This document shows, one piece after another, positions 9,151-18,094 of a stretch of DNA of 43,836 bases; position 1 is the first letter of the stretch, and each line of letters begins with the position of its first letter. The stretch is taken from the NCBI GenBank assembly GCA_036524675.1, contig DATDBU010000145.1, positions 1 to 43,836 on the forward strand, read 5' to 3'. The notes under the pieces are model-generated. The model did not search any database. It was not told where the DNA came from and was given only the letters and a program-made list of their open reading frames with translations. The position numbers and the translations under genes are program-made. The stretch comes from DATDAW01 sp036524675 (GTDB lineage Bacteria; Verrucomicrobiota; Verrucomicrobiia; Chthoniobacterales; DASVRZ01).

Positions 9151-10142
9151 TCACGACCGAATCCAACCCAGCGGATCTCATCCGCGAGATCCCAGCGACT
9201 TACCAGCAAGTCCTTGCCGAATTGCAGAAACGCATTGTCGGACAGCAGGACGTCATCCGCGACCTGTTCATCGCTCTATTGGCTCGCGGACATTGCCTGA
9301 TGATTGGCGTGCCGGGACTCGCTAAGACCTTGCTGGTGAAGAGTTTGGCCGAGATCCTGGATCTCGATTTCCGGCGTATTCAGTTTACACCGGATCTCAT
9401 GCCTGGCGACATCGCCGGATCGGAGATTCTGGAAGAAACAGACGACGGGAAACGCGCTTTCCGCTTCATCCCAGGCCCCCTCTTTACCCAGTTTCTGCTT
9501 GCGGACGAAATCAACCGCACGCCACCAAAGACACAATCTGCGCTGCTGGAAGCCATGCAGGAAAAACGGGTCACCGTTGCAGGCCGGACATATACCCTCC
9601 AATCGCCGTTCTTTGTCCTCGCCACACAAAACCCCATCGAACAGGAAGGCACTTATCCCCTGCCCGAGGCGCAACTCGACCGATTCATGTTCAACCTGAA
9701 GATCGATTATCCGTCGCACGACGAAGAACGCGAGATTCTCCAAAGAACAACCAGCGGTGAGGAAGTGACGCTGCAAAAAGTGCTTACGGGCGATCAAATC
9801 CTGGCGCTTCAACAGGCTGTCTGCCAAATCCCGATCCCGAATTCCGTTGCGGATTTTGCGGTCGGGCTTGTGCAATCGACGCGTCCAGGGTCAGCCGCCG
9901 CGCCGCCATTCGTGAAGCGTTATGTGCAATGGGGCGCCGGCCCGCGCGCCTCACAATGCCTGGCCCTTGCGGGAAAAGTTCTGGCATCTATCGACGGGCG
10001 CTTCAACGTGGCCAACGAGGATATCGTCGCCGCCGCACCGCTCGTTTTGCGACATCGCGTTCTGACGAATTATCATGCTGAAGCGGATAAGATGACTGTG
10101 GAGAAAATCATTGCCGGATTGTTACCTGGGCAAAACGGATGA
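9147..10142 (+). CDS. MoxR-family AAA+ ATPase
   Basis: A 331-residue AAA+ chaperone of the MoxR family. Walker A GVPGLAKT (about 54-61), Walker B LLADEINR with PPKTQSALLEAMQEKRVT, sensor ATQNPIEQEGTYPLPEAQLDRF and the C-terminal lid are all present. MoxR proteins are usually encoded next to DUF58/vWA proteins and are thought to assist metal insertion or assembly of those partners. Here it overlaps the upstream transglutaminase gene and the downstream DUF58 gene, each through an ATGA junction. Cytoplasmic. Confidence 0.95.
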   Translation: MITTESNPADLIREIPATYQQVLAELQKRIVGQQDVIRDLFIALLARGHCLMIGVPGLAKTLLVKSLAEILDLDFRRIQFTPDLMPGDIAGSEILEETDDGKRAFRFIPGPLFTQFLLADEINRTPPKTQSALLEAMQEKRVTVAGRTYTLQSPFFVLATQNPIEQEGTYPLPEAQLDRFMFNLKIDYPSHDEEREILQRTTSGEEVTLQKVLTGDQILALQQAVCQIPIPNSVADFAVGLVQSTRPGSAAAPPFVKRYVQWGAGPRASQCLALAGKVLASIDGRFNVANEDIVAAAPLVLRHRVLTNYHAEADKMTVEKIIAGLLPGQNG

Positions 10143-11107
10143 GCGCGCCTTGGAGTCAGGGAACGGCAGGGTCGAACGACCGGGAAGGGACGCGGGCTGA
10201 GAATCCACCGCTGCCCATCCTGCCCATCGACCTTGCGCTGCTTGCCTCCCTACCCTCGCTGCCGCTCCGGGCCAAGTACCTCGTCGAAGGTTACTTATCG
10301 GGCAAGCACCGAAGCCCGCTCAAGGGGCACAGCGTCGAGTTTGTCGAATATCGGGGTTATCAACCAGGCGACGAACTGCGGCATGTGGATTGGCGTCTTT
10401 ACGGACGGGCCGATCGCTTACACGTGAAACAATTCGAAGAGGAAACGCGGCTTCGCGTGTTCCTATTGGCCGACACCAGCGGCTCGATGTCGTACAAAAG
10501 CCGCCCTGAATTACTCACGAAACTCGATTACGCCCGCACGTTGCTTGCTGCCGTGGGCATGCTGGCGCAACGCCAGCGGGACGCCATTGGGATCGCCCTC
10601 CTCGGACGCGAACTCAGCGGTTTCCAAAAACCAGGATCGTCACTCGCACACTGGCGAAGTATTCTGGCAACCCTTGACACGCCGGATGTCGGCGGCGTAA
10701 CCCGCGTTTCAAGCTGCCTCGAGACAGTGGCCGAATTGCTGCCCCGTCGTTCGCTGCTGGTGGTGACGAGCGATTTGTACGAAGAAATCCCGGCGCTCGA
10801 ATCTGCCTTGCAGCGGCTTCGTTACGACGGACACGAAGTGCTCGCGCTGCAGGTTCTTGACCCCATGGAAGTTGAGTTTGGCGATGACGAAGCGGCGGGA
10901 ACGTTTCTTGATCTCGAAGACGGTCGATCCCTCATCCTGAGCGCCGCCGAAGTCCGACGCTCTTATCTGGAAAATTTCCGTGCCCATCAGGCTGCCCTCC
11001 GAGACCTCTTCGCTGGCATGAATTTCGACCTGGCCACGCTGCGGACCGATTCAAATCCGCTGGCTGCCATTTCTACCTATTTGGCTCGACGCGAACATCT
11101 TCTTTGA
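10139..11107 (+). CDS. DUF58 domain protein with vWA fold
   Basis: A 322-residue protein. The DUF58 landmark lies at about 70-105 (HRSPLKGHSVEFVEYRGY then PGDELRHVDWRLYGRADRL). It leads into a von Willebrand A domain with an intact MIDAS, DTSGSMS (D112, S114, S116). No signal peptide or membrane helix, so it should be cytosolic and a direct MoxR client. The ATG overlaps the MoxR stop; its own stop is followed directly by the BatA-like start (zero spacing). Confidence 0.93.
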   Translation: MSAPWSQGTAGSNDREGTRAENPPLPILPIDLALLASLPSLPLRAKYLVEGYLSGKHRSPLKGHSVEFVEYRGYQPGDELRHVDWRLYGRADRLHVKQFEEETRLRVFLLADTSGSMSYKSRPELLTKLDYARTLLAAVGMLAQRQRDAIGIALLGRELSGFQKPGSSLAHWRSILATLDTPDVGGVTRVSSCLETVAELLPRRSLLVVTSDLYEEIPALESALQRLRYDGHEVLALQVLDPMEVEFGDDEAAGTFLDLEDGRSLILSAAEVRRSYLENFRAHQAALRDLFAGMNFDLATLRTDSNPLAAISTYLARREHLL

Positions 11108-13018
11108 ATGACCTGGCTCCTCCCAGCTTTCCTCGGCGCGGGCGCTCTTATCGGACTCCCGATTTTGCTGCATCTGCTCCGGCGAAAACCGCAAAAACAC
11201 ATTCCGTTTCCCAGCCTGCGTTTCCTGGGGCCCAGCACCCTGCGCGAGACAAAAAAACACCGTATTCTCCGATGGATCGTGCTGATTTTGAGGTGCTTGG
11301 CCATCGCGGCGCTCGCGGCAGGTTTTGCGCGTCCATTTTTCGGCCAAAAGATCAATCCGCACGCAAGCGGCGTGATTGTGGCCATTGACAATTCGTTTTC
11401 CATGCAGGCTGGCAACCGATGGGCTGACCTTAAAAACTGGGCCATAGACCGCCTTTCCGTTCTACGCGACGGAGACCAGGCAGGGCTTTTGCTCATGCAC
11501 CCATCGCCGCACTGGTTGGTGAAAATGACGCCTGACCTGGCTGCCGTTCGCGCCGCTTTGGAAAAACTTCAGCCCGGTTACGAGACAACCCGATATCGGC
11601 CTGCCCTGCTCGCGACAGGCGAAATCCTCAAATCGCTTCCCGTCGCCAAGCGTGAACTCGTGTGGATGGCGGACGAACAACGGATCGGATGGAACGGCGT
11701 CGATTTTTCTCAAACCCTGCCGCCGGGCGTGATGCTCACGCTGCCACCAGAACTGCCCCCAGTGAATCGTCAAAGCTCCGTCTCCATCGCCCGCATTCGA
11801 CGCAGTAGCGTCGAGCTGAAACTGCGGAACTTTTCGGATACTGAAGATCACCGATTGCTGTCGCTTTTCGTGAACGGCCAAAAAAACGGTGAGTTTCCGG
11901 TGTCGCTTCCTGGCAACGCTTCCGGAAACCGCATTTTCCCGATTCAAATCAGCCAGGAGGGCCCTTTTACCATCCAAGCGGCACTCGACCCCGACGATCT
12001 GGCTGCGGATGACACAGCTTATGGAATCGGCGATTCGACCCGCGGGCAGACGGTCTTCCTCGCCCCGGCGAATGAACCGGATTTTGTTGCTCACGCCGTG
12101 AAAGCGACACAATCGCTGTCGTATCCACTCAGGGCGGAACCCATCCCGCAGAACAAATGGCCAACAAGATTCGTCGCTATCTTGCGAGGCGACACCGTCT
12201 TTCGCCCGCCCTATCTGGCTGCATTGGAGGAATTTGCGAAGAACGGCGGCAATGCCTGGGTCATGGTCGATGGCAGCCTGCTGCAAAAGGACTGGCTGAA
12301 GAGACAGGGCATCACGATCACGCCTCTCAGTGAACCGGGGCATCTTCAAAATTGGGACATTACCCATCCCATTTTGGCTGCGTTCACGGAGAGCCATGCG
12401 CTCCAATCCCTACTGGAACTAAGTTTTGACAAAGGCTGGGCAATTTCAGGCGTCGAACCCCTGGCGAAGTGGCGCGATGGATCGATTGCCGTGGGCATTT
12501 TGGAGACCGGCCATTCCCGGCTGCTGATCACGGGTTTCGACACGTCACGCGCAAGCGGGTCGTTTCCGCTGAAAACGGCGTTCGTCCCGTTGGTGCATCA
12601 GGCACTGACCTGGCTGGCCCCCACCCGTGAAGCTGATGATTTCCACGTTGGTCAAGCCATCCCGTTACCGGCCGAAACTGGAAAACTTTCGATAAACGGA
12701 AAACCATCGGTACAAGCTGGCAACAGCTTTACCCCGACAGTCCCGGGCATCTACGAGTTTTCATCGGCCTCGGGCATAAAACTTTTTGCGGTAAACATTT
12801 CCGAAGACGAATCCGATCCCACCTTGTGGCCGAAGCTTGACGATCTCGCAAAGCTTCAGTCGCTCGAACCGCCAAAAACGGCTCCATCTGCGACAGCATC
12901 CGTTACGCTGACCGGTCTCGAAGCCGAACAACGCACCAGCCTTTGGTGGTGGCTTCTGGCTGCTGCCATGCTTTTCCTCATCGTCGAAACCGGCCTCTCC
13001 AACCGGACCATTCCGTAA
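11108..13018 (+). CDS. BatA-like vWA membrane protein
   Basis: 636 residues. The N-terminus is the BatA_N type (TWLLPAFLGAGALIGLPILLH, then LLRRKPQKHIPFPSLRFL). A second helix near 56-78 follows, then a vWA domain with MIDAS-like DNSFS (D94, S96, S98). The middle holds a second alpha/beta domain with a glutamine-amidotransferase-like strand pattern (FVAILRGDT, EEFAKNGGNAWVMVDG). A C-terminal helix (WWWLLAAAMLFLIVETGL) anchors it. Most of the chain probably lies on one side of the membrane. It abuts the DUF58 gene with no spacing. Confidence 0.88.
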   Translation: MTWLLPAFLGAGALIGLPILLHLLRRKPQKHIPFPSLRFLGPSTLRETKKHRILRWIVLILRCLAIAALAAGFARPFFGQKINPHASGVIVAIDNSFSMQAGNRWADLKNWAIDRLSVLRDGDQAGLLLMHPSPHWLVKMTPDLAAVRAALEKLQPGYETTRYRPALLATGEILKSLPVAKRELVWMADEQRIGWNGVDFSQTLPPGVMLTLPPELPPVNRQSSVSIARIRRSSVELKLRNFSDTEDHRLLSLFVNGQKNGEFPVSLPGNASGNRIFPIQISQEGPFTIQAALDPDDLAADDTAYGIGDSTRGQTVFLAPANEPDFVAHAVKATQSLSYPLRAEPIPQNKWPTRFVAILRGDTVFRPPYLAALEEFAKNGGNAWVMVDGSLLQKDWLKRQGITITPLSEPGHLQNWDITHPILAAFTESHALQSLLELSFDKGWAISGVEPLAKWRDGSIAVGILETGHSRLLITGFDTSRASGSFPLKTAFVPLVHQALTWLAPTREADDFHVGQAIPLPAETGKLSINGKPSVQAGNSFTPTVPGIYEFSSASGIKLFAVNISEDESDPTLWPKLDDLAKLQSLEPPKTAPSATASVTLTGLEAEQRTSLWWWLLAAAMLFLIVETGLSNRTIP

Positions 13019-13028
13019 TGGAAACCAC

Positions 13029-15476
13029 GTGAAACCAAATAATCGCATGACGCCGTTCAACTTTCTCAAACGCCATCATCGGCGGTGTGCCTGGCGGTTT
13101 CCGCTGTGGCTGGCCGTAGCCGGATTGGTTTTGGTTTTTGCCGTCATCCACGCCATTCAGCGCCAGCCGTTCTTTACAGTGCCATCGCCCACGACATGGA
13201 TCATATGGTCGGGCGGAATCATCGCCACTCTTCTTGCCGCGATCGCCGCCTTTTTCGCCAGACGCCGCTCTCTCGCGGACACGGCCCGCGCATCCGATAT
13301 TTCATTGGTGTCCCATAACCGGCTCGAGGCGTTCGCTCAGCTCTCCGGAACGAACCATCCGCTCGCAAGTGCCCAACAGGGAGAGACTTCCGCATGGCTT
13401 GCAGGACAAATGCTGCCCGCTGGCCGTAGCGTCGAAATTGCCATCGGGGCCGGTCTACTTGCTGTTTTGATTCTTTTGCATCTGTTCCTCGCAGGAGTCT
13501 GGACGGTTCACAGCCGCGCAATTCCGAAGCCAGAGATAAAACCGGTTCCGCTTTCGAAGCTGCCTCATGCCGAACTCCACTGGAAATCGCCAAAACCGGA
13601 AATCAAAGCCACGAAAATCGAGGATATCCCGTTGGTTGCCGAAGCGGAATCGACTTCCGGATTACAAAACATCACGCTGGAAATCGCAGTAAATGGCGTT
13701 CCGAAAAAATCCCTTCCCCTCCCCGTTGCGCCGTTCGATCAAAAAGGAACGCACCCGCTTAAGACGTCGATTTACCTCGACGAACTCGAAGTCGAACCGT
13801 TCGACCTGGTTAGCTATCACCTTCGAGGCGAGCGGATTTTTACCGAAAAGTTGCCTGCAACAACTTCGGAGATGCAATTCATTCAGATCCGGCCGTTTCG
13901 CGAAGATGCCGTCGAGCTCAAAGGCGATGGGACACCTTCCAAATGCTTGGCTATCCTGACCAAACTCAAAATCGCTCAACTCCGCGCGATGAAACAAAAT
14001 TTCATCCTCGCCGGAGCCGAATTGCCCAAGACGGACGAGCTTTGGAAAGCGGAAAACAAACGTGTCGCGGACGATCAGGCGCTACTCACCAGCAAAGTCG
14101 ATGAAGCGATTCCCGTGATGATTGAAGGAGGTATGCCCGCGGAAATCGTCAATCTGCTCATGCAAGCCAGACCGCACATGGCCAGCGCAGCAGAGCTGAT
14201 AGCTGCCGCAGATAACGCGGCGGCCACACCCGAGCAGGGCAAATCGCTGGCGCTGATTATCGAATGCGAAAAGCTTTTCATGAAGGCATTCGTTTGGGGG
14301 AAAAGCAAACCGGCCGACGCCGAAAAGCCAAAAGATCCGTTCGCCGACAAACAACAATTCAAGCTTAAACCGCGCGAACAGACCGCCGCCGGGAATCTTG
14401 AAAAACTGGCGAAAGACCAGGCGAAGTTGAACTCCGAAATTAACGCCGCCGAGTCTGGAAAATCGCCTACGGACGCCGCCGAACGCCAAAAACAAATCAG
14501 CCGCGCACTTGGCGAGGCTGCAAATTCCGGACAGTTTGACGAAAAAACGACCCAAGAACTCTCCGAAGCGCGCTCTGCCGCGCAGGAGGCGGCTGGCCAG
14601 CTGGATGCCGCTGATCCCGAAGCAGCAAAAGAACCAGCGGCACGCACATTGCAGCATCTGCAAGCGGCTCTCGATCAGATCAATAAATCCGGAAAACAGT
14701 CTGCCGCCGAGACACTTGCCGAAGCGCAAAAGAAGCTGAACGACGCAGCGAACCAAATGCACGGATCAGGGAGCGACTCCCCTAAAAAGGCCGAAAAAGC
14801 TGGAGAAAAAGCCGCGGAAGCAGGCGCTGGTATGATGGCTGAAGCGGAGCGCCAGCAGGAATACGGTTCCGCGGCGGCGGCGGCGGCGCTCGGGGAAATT
14901 GTTAAAAAATTGCAAGACAGCAGGGCTGGCCAGGAATTGGCTCAACGGGCCCAAGGTTCCCAGGGCCCGGCAGTGGACAAGCTCGGCGAAAAATTGGAAG
15001 CCCTGGCTAAAGCCGCTGCCGCACAGCAGACGAAGCTTCTACCCGGAAAAGAAGCATTGACCGATGCGATCGATGCCTTGCGTCGCGCTCAGGCGAACGC
15101 CGGTCGCCTCGCCGGAAAAGCGTCAGGCGATGCTCAGGCGATCGAAGAAGTCTTATCAGAAATCCAGGCTGCGACACAAAAAGCCGAGGTCTTGAGCCCC
15201 GGGAATAACGGCATCGGAAAGCGGATTATTGGCGAATTGCGAACGATCCGAAACAATCGGTCCACCCAAGTGACCGTCGATTTGTCGCCGTTGCCTCCGT
15301 TGTTGGAGGAATGGATTCAGCTCCTAACCAAGGAGGTCGCCACATCAGAGCGAGATGAAATCGTCAACCTCTCGCGCCCAGAAGAAGCTCCGAGCGGATA
15401 TCGGGAAAGTGTGGCGGAATATTTCGAGCTCCTGTCGAAGGATTACGAAAAGCCAAAGCCAGAGGAGGCAAAGTGA
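13029..15476 (+). CDS. Large membrane protein with Ala/Lys/Gln-rich coiled coil
   Basis: 815 residues of unassigned function. Three hydrophobic helices are seen: about 25-43, 55-75 and 138-158. A beta-rich region follows (PHAELHWKSPKPEIKATKIED onward). From about 440 to 700 it is a long low-complexity helical region dominated by Ala, Lys, Gln and Glu, with clear heptad character (NLEKLAKDQAKLNSEINAAE and similar). The layout recalls DUF4175-type proteins found in MoxR/BatA clusters. The start is a GTG at 13029; an in-frame ATG at 13047 is possible. Ten bases separate it from the BatA-like gene. It may be a scaffold spanning the envelope; that is inference. Confidence 0.8.
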   Translation: MKPNNRMTPFNFLKRHHRRCAWRFPLWLAVAGLVLVFAVIHAIQRQPFFTVPSPTTWIIWSGGIIATLLAAIAAFFARRRSLADTARASDISLVSHNRLEAFAQLSGTNHPLASAQQGETSAWLAGQMLPAGRSVEIAIGAGLLAVLILLHLFLAGVWTVHSRAIPKPEIKPVPLSKLPHAELHWKSPKPEIKATKIEDIPLVAEAESTSGLQNITLEIAVNGVPKKSLPLPVAPFDQKGTHPLKTSIYLDELEVEPFDLVSYHLRGERIFTEKLPATTSEMQFIQIRPFREDAVELKGDGTPSKCLAILTKLKIAQLRAMKQNFILAGAELPKTDELWKAENKRVADDQALLTSKVDEAIPVMIEGGMPAEIVNLLMQARPHMASAAELIAAADNAAATPEQGKSLALIIECEKLFMKAFVWGKSKPADAEKPKDPFADKQQFKLKPREQTAAGNLEKLAKDQAKLNSEINAAESGKSPTDAAERQKQISRALGEAANSGQFDEKTTQELSEARSAAQEAAGQLDAADPEAAKEPAARTLQHLQAALDQINKSGKQSAAETLAEAQKKLNDAANQMHGSGSDSPKKAEKAGEKAAEAGAGMMAEAERQQEYGSAAAAAALGEIVKKLQDSRAGQELAQRAQGSQGPAVDKLGEKLEALAKAAAAQQTKLLPGKEALTDAIDALRRAQANAGRLAGKASGDAQAIEEVLSEIQAATQKAEVLSPGNNGIGKRIIGELRTIRNNRSTQVTVDLSPLPPLLEEWIQLLTKEVATSERDEIVNLSRPEEAPSGYRESVAEYFELLSKDYEKPKPEEAK

Positions 15477-15494
15477 CGGCGAGCAGAAATCCGA

Positions 15495-15615
15495 GGAGGA
15501 CAGGCCGCTGGCCTGTCGCCTTCGGCGGTTCGCCGATGATCCAGCTCCCGAGTCTGCCGTCGCTCCATAAAAACCGGCGAGCCGCCGGAAAATACAGACC
15601 AGCGGCCTGTCCTCC
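15495..15615. repeat. GGAGGACAGGCC fold-back repeat, copy 1
   Basis: Two 41-base arms (15495-15535 and 15575-15615) are near-perfect reverse complements, with GGAGGACAGGCCGCTGG at the outer end. Each arm also contains its own hairpins: ACAGGCC-GCT-GGCCTGT (15500-15516) and CGGCG-GTT-CGCCG. It fills almost all of the 145-base gap between two genes of one operon and ends seven bases before the ATG at 15622, where no Shine-Dalgarno is visible. A related copy is at 31471-31595. Confidence 0.85.
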
Positions 15616-15621
15616 CCAGCC

Positions 15622-17943
15622 ATGAAATCGACGTTCTCTTTCGAATGGCTTTTCGGTGGCTGGCTTAAGGAAAACGCAGCGGCGCCGTATGTGCTTGCTG
15701 TTGTATTGCTTATAGCGCTTGGAACGGTGCTGTGGAGCTATCATAAGACGTTGCGTCCGCTGGCTCCGCATCAACGCTGGATTCTTTTCAATCTGCGCGG
15801 CGCGCTCGCTGTCGCCCTGTTTCTTTGCCTGGCCAATCCAGTGCGCATCGAACGCACTACCCTCGACGAAGCAACCAAGCGCCCCCTGGCGATTCTCGTG
15901 GACCGCTCGGATAGCATGACTTCGCCGGATAACCGTCATCGTTCCCGCCTTGACGATGCCGCAAAAATCTGGCCGAAACTTCAGGCAGACGCAGAAAAAC
16001 AGTTTGGCGGTTTTCATTTCGCTGCATTCGGACGCAACCTGCTCAACACGAACGACTTTTCGTCTGCTACAAAAGCCGCCGTTCAAAGCGATGAATCGTT
16101 CCTGTTCACCTCCCTCCAAACCCTGCTCGACACCGCTCCGCCTGGCGGTTACGAGGCGATTCTGACTCTCACCGACGCCCTCGACACTTCGTCTGGCAGC
16201 CCCGACGATGTTGCTGCCAAGGCCATTGCCTCCCGGACGACCCTTTATTTCGCTCCCGGCGAAAACCGGCTGCGCCCCATCGAAGGATGGCGCATTCGTG
16301 AGATTCACTCCCCCGCCCGTGTGCTACGGCTCACGAAATTCGATTACGAAGCCATCATCGAAGGTTATTCCGAAACCGCGCGTCAGGTTTCCATCGAACT
16401 CTGGAGCAACGACCGCCAGCTTGCCGCCGAAACACTCTCGTTTCTCCCTGGCGTCAACCTTGTTTCCTGGAAAAAATCCCTCGAAGCGGGTGACCCCGGC
16501 GTCCTACCACTCGAGCTCCGGCTGGTGGGGCTGATAGATGACAAAATACGTCAAACTGCCCGGAGCGAAGTTCGCGTCGCAGGAAAGACGGATCTCGACG
16601 TTCTCTATTTCCAAGGCGCACTCGATTGGGGTTATCGGTTCGTCGCAAATGTGCTCCATCGTGACCCCAGCTTTCGACTCACCGCGCTTTTCAATCCGGC
16701 GACACAGCTTCAACTCACGACATCAGCAACGAATTCCAGCGTCCGTGATTTTCCCGCCACAGCAGCAGAATTGACCCCCTATCGGATTGTCGTTCTTGCA
16801 AATGCGTTTGCAGACCAACTTTCCACCGCACAGCAAACGGCCCTTGCCGATTACGTAAAAAAAGGCGGCGGCGTACTGTTTCTTGTGCCGGATAACAAGG
16901 CGGCAGCGGCATTCGCGGGATCAAAAATCGAGGAAATGCTGCCAGTCACATTTGGGGACGGCACTGAAAAATCGGCACGCGACCGGATGGCTGAACAGTT
17001 TCAGGAGATGATGATGACGCGATACAACGGCGCAAATGGCGAACAGGAAACGTTTTACGCCGATGACGCCGAACAACGAAACCCGCGGATCAAACTTCAG
17101 CCCTTTTCTTTCCCGCCAGATTCCGAACTGGCCGCCCTCTTCCAACTCGTCGGACCCGGCGGCAAATTGCAGAGGATTCAGCCGCTATTTGCCAGTTATG
17201 CCGCCGTCTCACGGGCCAAACCGGGAGCCCATATTCTGGCAGTTCATCCCACGGATAAAGACCCGACGACGGGCCAGCCGCGGATTTTGCTCGCAACGCA
17301 ATCCTACGGAAAAGGTCGCAGCTCCGTGCTCACAACCGACCCTCTTTGGCGCTGGAAATTGTCGCTGCCAAGTGATGCACACGACACGGAAGTCTTTTGG
17401 CAGCAATTGCTTCACTGGCTGGCCGGCGCACAGATCAATGGTTTGCATTTTACCGAAAATCCTCCGCAGACCGCGGTCAAACAGCCGATCCAAGTCATTA
17501 TCGCAGGTGCAAGCGGAAATTTCGTGAATGTAATCGCGGCCAGCCCGGATGGATCGCAAATAACACTCAACGCTCACCCCGAAGGGGAGCGCTGGTCGTC
17601 GACATGGACACCTCAAACGCCGGGAGAATGGAAGATCACTGCCCGAGACCAATTCGATGAGACAGCGATCTACACGCAAGTAACTCCGCCCCAGGAAGTT
17701 GCGCGCGAAAAAATGAATCTTCCCCCCGACATTGCCCTGATGCAACACCTCGCCATGGCAACCGGCGGAGAGATTTTGAAAAATGAAGCGCCAGCCGCAT
17801 GGAAATCATCTGGCCACGCTATTGACGGCCAGGTTGTTTCCGAGCGTCACGAACTGCTTTGGAACACATGGTGGATCCTCGCGCCATGTCTCGGTATTTT
17901 TGCGACGGAGCTTGTTCTCCGGCGCCGCTGGAAGTTGCTGTGA
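15622..17943 (+). CDS. vWA/glutamine-amidotransferase-like membrane protein
   Basis: 773 residues. Two N-terminal helices (about 18-37 and 54-70) precede a vWA domain with MIDAS DRSDS (D94, S96, S98). A beta-sandwich region and then a glutamine-amidotransferase-like domain follow, recognisable from DVLYFQGALDWGYRFVANVL, RIVVLANAFADQLS and YVKKGGGVLFLVPD. A catalytic Cys is not apparent, so it is probably a binding version. A C-terminal helix (TWWILAPCLGIFATELVL) ends the protein. Last gene of the MoxR operon; the gap before it is filled by a fold-back repeat, so it may be expressed at a different level from the upstream genes. Confidence 0.87.
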   Translation: MKSTFSFEWLFGGWLKENAAAPYVLAVVLLIALGTVLWSYHKTLRPLAPHQRWILFNLRGALAVALFLCLANPVRIERTTLDEATKRPLAILVDRSDSMTSPDNRHRSRLDDAAKIWPKLQADAEKQFGGFHFAAFGRNLLNTNDFSSATKAAVQSDESFLFTSLQTLLDTAPPGGYEAILTLTDALDTSSGSPDDVAAKAIASRTTLYFAPGENRLRPIEGWRIREIHSPARVLRLTKFDYEAIIEGYSETARQVSIELWSNDRQLAAETLSFLPGVNLVSWKKSLEAGDPGVLPLELRLVGLIDDKIRQTARSEVRVAGKTDLDVLYFQGALDWGYRFVANVLHRDPSFRLTALFNPATQLQLTTSATNSSVRDFPATAAELTPYRIVVLANAFADQLSTAQQTALADYVKKGGGVLFLVPDNKAAAAFAGSKIEEMLPVTFGDGTEKSARDRMAEQFQEMMMTRYNGANGEQETFYADDAEQRNPRIKLQPFSFPPDSELAALFQLVGPGGKLQRIQPLFASYAAVSRAKPGAHILAVHPTDKDPTTGQPRILLATQSYGKGRSSVLTTDPLWRWKLSLPSDAHDTEVFWQQLLHWLAGAQINGLHFTENPPQTAVKQPIQVIIAGASGNFVNVIAASPDGSQITLNAHPEGERWSSTWTPQTPGEWKITARDQFDETAIYTQVTPPQEVAREKMNLPPDIALMQHLAMATGGEILKNEAPAAWKSSGHAIDGQVVSERHELLWNTWWILAPCLGIFATELVLRRRWKLL

Positions 17944-17947
17944 ATTT

Positions 17948-18094
17948 AATTTTACTTGGGTAAATCGTCGTCTGTGGCGTTTTTTACAAGGAGGGGCGCT
18001 TTCCTAGCGCCCGTTTTCAGGCGGTTGGAAACCGCCTCTCCTTGGTTCTCCGCTCGAAACCGTCGCGTTCAGTTCTGTTTACCAAAGTAAAATT
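17948..18094. repeat. CAAGGAG fold-back element, long form copy A
   Basis: A 147-base element with imperfect terminal inverted repeats: AATTTTACTTGGGTAAA at the left, and TTTACCAAAGTAAAATT at the right, 16 of 17 paired. The core has an outer stem CAAGGAG (17987-17993)/CTCCTTG (18038-18044). That stem encloses hairpin 1, GGGCGCT-TTCCT-AGCGCCC (17994-18012), and hairpin 2, GGCGGTT-GGA-AACCGCC (18020-18036). The right end covers the imuB stop codon (18093-18095). Copy B at 40170-40314 is about 90% identical by eye. Confidence 0.88.

Noticed and set aside
11462..12406. 314-residue minus-strand frame inside the BatA-like gene, and a similar one at 15364-16308
   Set aside because: Both lie opposite genes with clear vWA motifs and show no recognisable domains; the second also runs through a palindromic repeat.
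17948..18094. Insertion sequence with its own transposase
   Set aside because: Only 147 bases with no coding capacity; at most a non-autonomous element mobilised in trans.
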